Shown in pieces: positions 25,505 through 32,032 of a stretch of DNA of 48,920 nt; the stretch's first letter is position 1, and every line of letters begins with the position of its first letter. The position numbers and the translations under genes are program-made. The stretch spans positions 1 to 48,920 of the forward strand of contig NZ_SMBP01000025.1 in assembly GCF_004341945.1 (NCBI RefSeq), in the 5' to 3' direction. The DNA comes from Longicatena caecimuris. Lineage in GTDB: Bacteria; Bacillota_I; Bacilli_A; Erysipelotrichales; Erysipelotrichaceae. The notes beneath the pieces are model-generated. The model ran no database searches and was not told the origin of the DNA. It was given only the letters and a program-made list of their open reading frames with translations.

Positions 25505-25965
25505 TGCTGCTGCCGGTTCAAATACAGTCTATTCTATATCACTTTCTCATGGGCTGGGTATATGGATTAGGGTTTAGTTTTCTTTTAAATTTTGTGAAAT
25601 ATGTGCATGTTTCCTTTTTAAGAGGAACGATGGAAATCCTGTTCCATATACTGTTTACATCTTTGCTTTATTATGGTCTTTATGGCATCAATGGCGGGAT
25701 TACCAACATTTACCTACTTGTTTTTTTCCTGTTAGGTGTCATGGTGTATTATACGTGGTATCTTGCGGTATTTCAGCAATTCTTCTTCGCTCTTGTTAAA
25801 ACTTTGCGGCCTTTACGCAAAAAACTTAAACTTGTCAAATCCAAAATACTTGCTATAATAAGATTACCGAAGAAAATCAGGAGGCGAAGGATAAATGAGC
25901 GAAGAAGTAAAAAAAATAAGCGCAAAAAGAAAAAAGAAGAAACATCCATTTCGCACGTTCTTTAG
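25504..25965 (+). CDS. yabQ: Sporulation membrane protein YabQ
   Basis: A 153-residue YabQ-type protein with three or four membrane helices in the first 105 residues (MGWVYGLGFSFLLNFVKYV, a LYYGLYGINGG loop, VFFLLGVMVYYTWYLAVF). The last 45 residues are a highly basic cytosolic tail. In Bacillus, YabQ sits in the outer forespore membrane and is needed for cortex formation. It overlaps yabP by one base, and its basic tail is read in a different frame through the first 71 bases of divIC. That overlap is unusually long. Confidence 0.88.
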   Translation: MLLPVQIQSILYHFLMGWVYGLGFSFLLNFVKYVHVSFLRGTMEILFHILFTSLLYYGLYGINGGITNIYLLVFFLLGVMVYYTWYLAVFQQFFFALVKTLRPLRKKLKLVKSKILAIIRLPKKIRRRRINERRSKKNKRKKKKEETSISHVL

Positions 25966-26239
25966 TTTAGCCGCCATATTCTTATCCTGTTTTCTGATTT
26001 GGATAGCTGCGGAAGATTTGATCACAACGTTTCGTTTAAAGAAAGAAATCTCTACCAGTGAAGAGATGATCAGTTCATTAGAAAGTCAGCAAAAGGACTT
26101 AAAGAAACGTAAAGAAAATTTGGAAGATCCTGAATATGTAAAACGCTACGCCAGAGGTAAATTTATGGTGAGCAAACCAGGTGAGCAAATTTTTAAGCTC
26201 CCTTCTAAAAGTGATGATCCTGCAAATGATGGTAATTAA
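25895..26239 (+). CDS. divIC: Septum formation initiator DivIC/FtsB
   Basis: A 114-residue bitopic cell-division protein. It has a basic cytosolic N-terminus (KKISAKRKKKKHPF), one membrane helix at about 24-43, then a coiled coil at about 50-80 (KKEISTSEEMISSLESQQKD) and the FtsB/DivIC motif DPEYVKRYARGKFMVSKPGE. It joins the FtsL-DivIB part of the divisome. AGGAGGCGAAGG precedes the ATG. It follows yabQ as in Bacillus and ends at a terminator. Confidence 0.93.
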   Translation: MSEEVKKISAKRKKKKHPFRTFFSLAAIFLSCFLIWIAAEDLITTFRLKKEISTSEEMISSLESQQKDLKKRKENLEDPEYVKRYARGKFMVSKPGEQIFKLPSKSDDPANDGN

Positions 26240-26241
26240 TT

Positions 26242-26269
26242 TCCCCGTAGAGAATTCTATGGGGTTTTC
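26242..26269 (+). terminator. Intrinsic terminator after divIC
   Basis: CCCCGTAGA and TCTATGGGG form a stem around GAAT, followed by TTTTCTT. It ends the yabPQ-divIC unit just before the HAD gene. Confidence 0.75.
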
Positions 26270-26285
26270 TTGTATGGAGGTTATG

Positions 26286-26933
26286 ATGAAAAAGTGGAAA
26301 GCAATTTTATTTGATATGGATGGAACCTTATTTGATACGGAACAAATATCGCGTATTGCCTGGCTGGTTACCATGGAGCGTTTCCATCTGCCCAAAAGTG
26401 AACAATTTATTTTAGATTTGATTGGAAGAACCTATCAAAGTGCACAAGTTGTGTTTGATGCCTACATGCCAAAAGGTTGGCCTCAGGAAGAGGCGTATCA
26501 ATATCATGAAGATTACGCAATGGAGTATAAAAAAACACATGGTCCGTTGCCTAAATGTAATTTAAAGCAGCTGTTTACAGCGCTGCAAGAAAAAGGCTAT
26601 CGTTTGGCTTTGGCGAGTAGTGCGCGAAGGGAAAATGTGGAGTTTAACTTGCAGCATGAGGGCATTCAAGATGTCTTTGAAGAAATCGTGGTGGGTAAGA
26701 TGGTAGCGCATGGAAAACCTCATCCTGATATTTATCTTGAAACAGCGAAGCGTCTGGGCTTGCGAAAGGAAGATTGCCTTGTCATAGAAGATTCTAAGAA
26801 TGGCATATTGGCAGCACATGCAGCAAAGATGGATGTCATAATGATTCCAGATATGATAGCACCGGATGATGAATTAAAAGCAATGTGCTATCAGGTGATG
26901 GAGAAGCTGGAAGATATTTTAACAGTGTTATAG
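26286..26933 (+). CDS. HAD-family phosphatase (phosphoglucomutase/phosphatase-like)
   Basis: A 215-residue haloacid dehalogenase-type hydrolase. Motif I DMDGTLFDTE holds the nucleophile aspartate near residue 10. The cap is alpha-helical (about 18-80). Motif II is LASSARREN, motif III the Lys of KPHPDIYLETA, and motif IV VIEDSKNGI. The set matches the beta-phosphoglucomutase/GS1-like subfamily acting on small phosphorylated metabolites. Two adjacent ATG codons (26283, 26286) follow TGGAGG; the second has better spacing. Exact substrate not deducible. Confidence 0.88.
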   Translation: MKKWKAILFDMDGTLFDTEQISRIAWLVTMERFHLPKSEQFILDLIGRTYQSAQVVFDAYMPKGWPQEEAYQYHEDYAMEYKKTHGPLPKCNLKQLFTALQEKGYRLALASSARRENVEFNLQHEGIQDVFEEIVVGKMVAHGKPHPDIYLETAKRLGLRKEDCLVIEDSKNGILAAHAAKMDVIMIPDMIAPDDELKAMCYQVMEKLEDILTVL

Positions 26934-26988
26934 TTTTCTGCTGCGCAAGGAACTATTGTTTATAAAGTAAGCAGTTAATGTTTATGGG

Positions 26989-27048
26989 CATTAGAAAAAG
27001 CTCCTGTCATATTTAGAACAAATAAGTAGGAGCTTTGTTTTCTAATGC
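26989..27048. terminator. Long inverted repeat, bidirectional terminator
   Basis: GCATTAGAAAA plus AGCTCCT on the left matches AGGAGCT plus TTTTCTAATGC on the right, a stem of about 18 bp. It separates the converging HAD gene and the EIIB fragment and overlaps the latter's stop codon. Confidence 0.75.
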
Positions 27049-27320
27049 TTTTTTGATAAACCTTGTTGAATTTGATTCATGACTTTTTCAGCATTCATCA
27101 TACCAAAATCCTGTGATGCTATGATCATCAAAAAGACCTTGTCCGGAAGCGTTTTTCGCACTTCTTTTTCCGCAAAACGTATTTGTGGAGCTAGTAAGAC
27201 AACATCCACCGTCTGTCTTACCTCATCGAATTCTGTCATCGGCATAGCCATGACGTTTGCTTGGATTTTTCTTTTCTTAGCCTCTTCTTCAAGCTTCATC
27301 TGCAGAATGCCGGTACTCAT
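27042..27320 (-). pseudogene. N-terminally truncated PTS EIIB (lactose/cellobiose type)
   Basis: The 92-codon frame starts MSTGILQMKLEEEAKKRKI and continues with VDVVLLAPQIRFAEKEVR, matching Lac/Cel-type EIIB from just after the phosphorylated cysteine onwards. Intact EIIB proteins begin with a beta-strand and C-(S/A)-AG-MST. Here the codon before ATG is TGT, as if the three residues between Cys and Met were lost, and the strand before it (NSSYHI) is not EIIB-like. No ribosome site is present, and a terminator lies 35 bases upstream. I read it as a remnant; no EIIA or EIIC neighbours exist. Confidence 0.6.
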
Positions 27321-27354
27321 ACATATGTGATAGCTACTATTATGGAACAGATGA

Positions 27355-27393
27355 AAAAATACCCTCCTTACTGGTGAATTCGTATGGAGGGTA
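27355..27393 (-). terminator. Intrinsic terminator after the HNH gene
   Basis: On the minus strand TACCCTCC (27393-27386) pairs with GGAGGGTA (27367-27360), followed by six T residues. The AGGAGG within it is therefore part of a terminator arm, not a ribosome site for the EIIB remnant. Confidence 0.8.
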
Positions 27394-27439
27394 TAAATCC
27401 GTTAGGAAGAAGGATATCTTATCATCATAGGCTAGAAGC

Positions 27440-28483
27440 TTATTTCATGTTTTTAAAAATGTTTTTACGATGATATTCTAAAAATTGCAGGCGTTCTCTT
27501 GTCAAGAAGCAGGCAGGTAACTGATAATTTTTTCTTAATACATAAGAAGCTAAATGATCGCGTAGTAACATCTCTTCACTAAGCAGGATGTAACCGAGTT
27601 CATCAAAGGAGATATAACCTTGATCAAAAAGATAGTCGTGATTACGACATAACAATAGTCCATTATTATGATCAATTGCCTCATAAATGTGCGCACAATC
27701 CCGGAAAGGTTTAATATGAGATGCAATTAACATATGAGGAATATTTATACCACAGAGCGGGCAGGCATGATCAAATTCATGAAACAAGGTGTCCTTATAA
27801 AAGGATTGTAGTGCCTTGGTTTCATCACGATCGTGTGGTATGCCACGTCTTGGGATGATGGAAAGAATCGTTTGTTTATATTTATAATTTAACATCGGTG
27901 TTTTTGTATTTTTATAATCGATGCGCATATCTTCATGGGCAACGATACTGGAAGTAAACAGCGCAGTAAGGGCGACGGAAATTAAAGGCTCCTGTTCGTC
28001 ATCATACTCCTGTAGAATATCCGTAATACCTTTTAACAGCTTTGGCTGAAAATGACATTGCTCATTTTCTATTTCAAACAGAATGGTCTGTTGCAGCAAA
28101 CGATACACATCTGCTCCTAGCGCTTCTTCCACATCTTGCTTATCCATCCAAGCATTGTCATAAGCCAATTTTTGATAAAAGGCGTAAACAGATGCATCAT
28201 GGATGAAGGTTTCAAATAATGATAAAGCTTCAACACCGGAATTTTGATTACTCTTCGCATAAATCGTCGGTGCAGGATTTAAGTCGATACCGTTTTCGGT
28301 TTCTTTTAAGGCTTTCTTTTCATGCAGAAAATGAATGCTTTCACGAATTTCCGGTAGCTTTGTTGCATAATAATCATTTGCTAGCTCTTCATATACCCGA
28401 ATCGGTGCATGATGAAGATCGATTCCTTGTAATTCTATGGCGTCTAAAACAGCCAGAATTTTTTTAAACAACATTTTTTTCAT
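27440..28483 (-). CDS. HNH endonuclease domain protein
   Basis: A 347-residue protein with a C-terminal HNH nuclease domain of the HNH_2 type: HACPLCGINIPHMLIASHIK (239-258), then NNGLLLCRNHDYLFDQGYIS (273-292). Cys241, Cys244, Cys279 and His282 could bind zinc; His256 is the likely catalytic histidine. The first 230 residues are helical and resemble no domain I can name. Such proteins may be stand-alone restriction-like nucleases acting on modified or foreign DNA. No methylase or other defence gene is adjacent. The start follows GTGGTGAAGG. Confidence 0.8.
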   Translation of the reverse strand: MKKMLFKKILAVLDAIELQGIDLHHAPIRVYEELANDYYATKLPEIRESIHFLHEKKALKETENGIDLNPAPTIYAKSNQNSGVEALSLFETFIHDASVYAFYQKLAYDNAWMDKQDVEEALGADVYRLLQQTILFEIENEQCHFQPKLLKGITDILQEYDDEQEPLISVALTALFTSSIVAHEDMRIDYKNTKTPMLNYKYKQTILSIIPRRGIPHDRDETKALQSFYKDTLFHEFDHACPLCGINIPHMLIASHIKPFRDCAHIYEAIDHNNGLLLCRNHDYLFDQGYISFDELGYILLSEEMLLRDHLASYVLRKNYQLPACFLTRERLQFLEYHRKNIFKNMK

Positions 28484-28682
28484 GCCTTCACCACTTTCTT
28501 AATTATATGCGCGTAATCGATGATGATTTCTCCTTTTATTTTATCATGGATTCATCATGTGATACAGAAATTTAGACATTCCTTTTATAGAAAAAAACAA
28601 ATTTTTTAGAATCTGCCAGAATGTGCGTGCATTCGACAAAACAAAACAATTACAATGTAACTAATAAAAGGAGAGTGTTAAA

Positions 28683-29369
28683 ATGAAAGGTCCAGGAATT
28701 AAAGATTACTTGGAAGTTATTGAAAATTTGAAACTGACAGCGATAAAGGAGGGAAAAACCTGCATTGAGGTGAATTCTAAGCAGCTACATGCCTCTGTAT
28801 CACCTGAGCATGCGACGATGCCTACTTGCTGTCAGGCTATTTATAAAAAAATGTTAGAAGGAGATGAAATCTTACAACGCCCAAAAGGTAATACCGGATT
28901 TGGTTCCCATTTAACGGTGCGTTTTCAGTTGCATGATTTAGCAAATCGCCAGCGCATGTTCCCTGACAAAAAACGCGGTCGTCCGGCAAAAAGTGAAGAA
29001 GAAAAACTGGCAGCACGAAAAGCAAAGATGAAGCGAAATACAGAAGATTTGCGTAACCTTATCAAAGGATGGCTAAATGAACATGGCTGGGAATATGTGG
29101 AAAACAAAGACTTTATCGAGGCCCATAACGAAAACAAGCGTTGGGTCATTAATGTACAAGGGATTAAACGTGGCCGTAAACAGCCATTACCGGTGAAGGT
29201 GAGTGAAGTATTAAAGCATATTGAAGATACAAAAACACATTACAGCATTGCATTTAATGATTCTCTTTCTTATCGCCGACAATGGAATGAAATACCGGAA
29301 GCTGTTAAAAACAGTTTGAATATGAGTGTGATCTTAGCCGATAAAAAAGGAAATATCACAGAATTATAA
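28683..29369 (+). CDS. AT-hook DNA-binding protein, unknown function
   Basis: A 228-residue basic protein. At 96-104 it has KKRGRPAKS, a classical AT-hook core (RGRP) that binds the minor groove of AT-rich DNA. A second basic patch, IKRGRKQPLP, lies near residue 160. The N-terminal 80 residues look alpha/beta (IEVNSKQLHASVSPEHATM) with a paired Cys-Cys at 49-50; the middle is a charged helix. AAAAGGAGAG precedes the ATG and a terminator follows, so it is a single unit. A nucleoid or regulatory role is inference only. Confidence 0.75.
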   Translation: MKGPGIKDYLEVIENLKLTAIKEGKTCIEVNSKQLHASVSPEHATMPTCCQAIYKKMLEGDEILQRPKGNTGFGSHLTVRFQLHDLANRQRMFPDKKRGRPAKSEEEKLAARKAKMKRNTEDLRNLIKGWLNEHGWEYVENKDFIEAHNENKRWVINVQGIKRGRKQPLPVKVSEVLKHIEDTKTHYSIAFNDSLSYRRQWNEIPEAVKNSLNMSVILADKKGNITEL

Positions 29370-29374
29370 AATAC

Positions 29375-29418
29375 AAGCATCTCATGACGCAAAACATGCG
29401 AATTGAGATGCTTTTAAT
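29375..29418 (+). terminator. Intrinsic terminator after the AT-hook gene
   Basis: AAGCATCTCA (29375-29384) pairs perfectly with TGAGATGCTT (29404-29413), then TTAATTTT. Confidence 0.8.
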
Positions 29419-29479
29419 TTTGCAGCAGCCGTCACCGAAATGCAATAGCGTAATACCATAATAAAGAGGAGAATGCGAA

Positions 29480-30097
29480 ATGATTACTTCTTTCCTATTG
29501 GTTGTGGCATTAAGTTTAGATAGTTTTTTAGCATCACTTGCTTATGGTGCACAAAAGATCCGTATTCCATTACGTTCAACTTTGTTAATCGCATTGATAG
29601 GAACAAGCTTTTTGGGTGTTTCTATTTATACTGCAGGGCTTTTTCAAAAGGTATTACATCCTCAGTATGCTGCTGTTTTCTCGTTTGCTATCTTTTTCTT
29701 AATGGGGGTCAGTGCACTCTTTCAAGGAACGATTAAATCTTTTTTAAAGGATCGAAAAAGTCGTAAAGTTTCCTTTCAATACAGTGGCATATCCTTTGTA
29801 CTTGATGTTTATCTGGATGAAACACGGGCAGATGCCGATCATTCAAAAGAGTTATCATTACATGAAGCGCTTTATTTAGCGGTTGCTCTATCAATTGATT
29901 CGATCGTCAGTGGTTTTGCTTATGGCGTACAGGTACATGATCGTTTACTGGTTTTATGTATCAGTTTCACTGTCGGTTTCCTTGCGGTCTTTTTTGGTTC
30001 ATATATAGGAAGGCATGTCGCTTCCTTGGCAGATTGGAATTTATCGTGGGTTAGTGGCATCCTGTTTCTATTACTGGCATTCATGCGTATTTTATAG
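29480..30097 (+). CDS. ytaF: Sporulation membrane protein YtaF (MntP-like fold)
   Basis: A 205-residue protein with six predicted helices in two related halves. The repeated motif LSLDSFLASLAYGAQKI (about 11-27) and LSIDSIVSGFAYGVQV (about 136-151) gives the Asp-containing helix pair of the MntP/YtaF superfamily. The extra hydrophilic loop between halves (FLKDRKSRKVSF to ADADHSKEL) is typical of YtaF rather than MntP. YtaF is a mother-cell sporulation gene in Bacillus; transport substrate unproven. A true MntP lies at 43560. AAAGAGGAG precedes the start. Confidence 0.87.
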   Translation: MITSFLLVVALSLDSFLASLAYGAQKIRIPLRSTLLIALIGTSFLGVSIYTAGLFQKVLHPQYAAVFSFAIFFLMGVSALFQGTIKSFLKDRKSRKVSFQYSGISFVLDVYLDETRADADHSKELSLHEALYLAVALSIDSIVSGFAYGVQVHDRLLVLCISFTVGFLAVFFGSYIGRHVASLADWNLSWVSGILFLLLAFMRIL

Positions 30098-30120
30098 TGC
30101 CCATAAACTATCATAAAGAA

Positions 30121-30146
30121 AAATCACAAAAAGTGATGTTTTTTCT
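30121..30146 (+). terminator. Short terminator after ytaF
   Basis: ATCAC-AAAAA-GTGAT followed by GTTTTTTC. The stem is only five base pairs, flanked by A and T runs that may extend it. Confidence 0.5.
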
Positions 30147-30225
30147 ATGGGGATTGTGAACAAAACAGTTTCTAAAACAAGAAAAAGATGGTATATTTAT
30201 AAGGTAGACAGGAGGTATGGATACT

Positions 30226-31803
30226 ATGAGTAAAAGACCAGTAGTATTAGTGGTTATGGACGGTGTTGGAATCAATGCATCAGAATTTGGTAACGCCGTT
30301 AAAAAAGCATATAAACCAACATTAGACGAATTATGGGCAAACTGCCCACACACAGAAATTAAGGCACACGGTTTGGCTGTTGGATTGCCAAGTGATGGTG
30401 ACATGGGTAACAGTGAAGTTGGACACAACGCTCTTGGTTGTGGACAAATCTACTCACAAGGGGCAAAATTAGTAAATGAAAACATCGAAACCGGAGAAAT
30501 TTTCAAGACTGAAACGTGGGAAGCTTTGGTTAACAATTGTAAAGAAGGAACAATGCATTTCTTAGGTTTGTTATCGGATGGAAATGTACACTCTCACATC
30601 AATCATTTGAAGGCTTTGATCAAGAAAGCAAAAGAAGATGGCGTGAAAGAAGTTCGCATTCATGCGCTGTTAGATGGACGTGATGTTCCAGAAACTAGTG
30701 CATTGATCTATATTGAAGATATTGAAAACTACATGGCTGAATTAAATGATGATAACTTCCATGCTTGCATTGCTAGCGGCGGCGGACGTATGACGATTAC
30801 GATGGACCGTTACGAAGCAAACTGGGCAATGGTAGAAAAAGGATGGCATGTACATGTTTTAGGTGAAGGACGTCAGTTTGCTTCTGCTTCTGAAGCAGTA
30901 GAAACCTTCCGTGACGAAACAGGCGTAATTGACCAGGATCTGCCAGGCTTTGTCATTGCAAAAGATGGCAAACCAGTGGGAACGATCGAAGATGGCGACA
31001 GTGTTGTACTGTTTAACTTCAGAGGCGATCGTGCTCAGGAAATTTCGTTAGCCTTTGACGGTGATGACAGTTTTGATAAGTTTGATCGTGTGAGAATGCC
31101 AAAAGTTATGTATGCCGGTATGTTGCAGTATGATGCAGATTTGAATATCCCTCACAACTTCTTAACATACCCACCAAAGATTAAATATACATTGACAGAA
31201 GAATTATGCAAACACGGAATTCGTGAATATGCTATTTCCGAAACACAGAAATATGGACATGTGACATACTTCTGGAATGGGAATCGTTCTGAGAAATTTG
31301 ATGAGAAATTGGAAGATTATGTAGAAATCACTTCTGATGTTGTACCATTTGAACAGCGTCCTTGGATGAAATCTGCTGAAATCACCGATGTATTATGTGC
31401 CGCTATTGAATCAGGAAACTATGACTTCCTGCGTACGAATTATCCAAATGGCGATATGGTTGGCCATACCGGTAACTTTGAAGCTACTGTTATTGGTGTA
31501 GAATCTGTTGACTTACAGCTGGCTCGTGTTAAGAAAGCGGTGGATGCTGTAAATGGTATCTTAATCGTTACAGCAGATCATGGAAATGCTGATGAAATGT
31601 ATGAAAAGAAGAAAAAAGAAGATGCACCTGTTAAATCTAAGACTTCCCATACATTAAACAAGGTTCCATTTATTGTTTATGGTGCAGATGTAGAATTGAA
31701 ACAGGATGAAGATCTAGGACTTTCAAATGTTGCAGCTACGGTAGCTGATTTACTGGAAGTAGCACCAAACGAACATTGGAATACATCCATTATCAAAAAA
31801 TAA
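30226..31803 (+). CDS. gpmI: 2,3-bisphosphoglycerate-independent phosphoglycerate mutase
   Basis: A 525-residue manganese-dependent mutase interconverting 3- and 2-phosphoglycerate in glycolysis. VVMDGVG (10-15) supplies a metal aspartate. GNSEVGHNALG contains Ser63, the phospho-carrying residue. LDGRDVPETSA, FRGDRAQEIS and TADHGNADEM supply the other metal and substrate ligands. The start at 30226 is preferred over 30217, because ACAGGAGGT ends one base before the latter. It stands alone, away from other glycolytic genes, and ends at a strong terminator. In spore formers this pH-sensitive mutase controls 3-phosphoglycerate storage. Confidence 0.96.
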   Translation: MSKRPVVLVVMDGVGINASEFGNAVKKAYKPTLDELWANCPHTEIKAHGLAVGLPSDGDMGNSEVGHNALGCGQIYSQGAKLVNENIETGEIFKTETWEALVNNCKEGTMHFLGLLSDGNVHSHINHLKALIKKAKEDGVKEVRIHALLDGRDVPETSALIYIEDIENYMAELNDDNFHACIASGGGRMTITMDRYEANWAMVEKGWHVHVLGEGRQFASASEAVETFRDETGVIDQDLPGFVIAKDGKPVGTIEDGDSVVLFNFRGDRAQEISLAFDGDDSFDKFDRVRMPKVMYAGMLQYDADLNIPHNFLTYPPKIKYTLTEELCKHGIREYAISETQKYGHVTYFWNGNRSEKFDEKLEDYVEITSDVVPFEQRPWMKSAEITDVLCAAIESGNYDFLRTNYPNGDMVGHTGNFEATVIGVESVDLQLARVKKAVDAVNGILIVTADHGNADEMYEKKKKEDAPVKSKTSHTLNKVPFIVYGADVELKQDEDLGLSNVAATVADLLEVAPNEHWNTSIIKK

Positions 31804-31817
31804 TGCGACCTTTCTAG

Positions 31818-31850
31818 AGAAGACGGTTTTATATGCTGTCTTCTTTTTTT
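31818..31850 (+). terminator. Intrinsic terminator after gpmI
   Basis: AGAAGAC (31818-31824) pairs with GTCTTCT (31838-31844), followed by seven T residues. Confidence 0.85.
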
Positions 31851-31949
31851 GTTCTTTAATAGGAATATCTACATAAAGTTTTATTAGATTAGAATATTGA
31901 CAGCTTCAGCATATAAAAAAGCTCATATACAGGAAAATTCTGCCATGGT

Positions 31950-31963
31950 AGAAAACGCTTTGA
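31950..31963 (+). promoter_or_regulatory. cre-like site overlapping the levR-type promoter
   Basis: AGAAAACGCTTTGA fits the CcpA operator at all but two defined positions. It covers the -35 element of the activator promoter, so CcpA binding would block it. This fits a PTS regulon switched off by preferred sugars. Confidence 0.45.
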
Positions 31964-31988
31964 CTTTAGAAGTACAATCAACTATAAT
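31960..31988 (+). promoter_or_regulatory. Housekeeping promoter of the LevR-type activator
   Basis: TTGACT (31960-31965), a 17-bp spacer and a perfect TATAAT (31983-31988), 45 bases before the start codon. Confidence 0.85.
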
Positions 31989-32032
31989 CACATATAGAGA
32001 TGTTATGACAATTCTGAAATTGAGGTGGAACA

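Noticed and set aside
27360-27372. AGGAGG as a ribosome site for a longer EIIB
   Set aside because: It is the 3' arm of the terminator behind the HNH gene, and no start codon follows at a proper distance.
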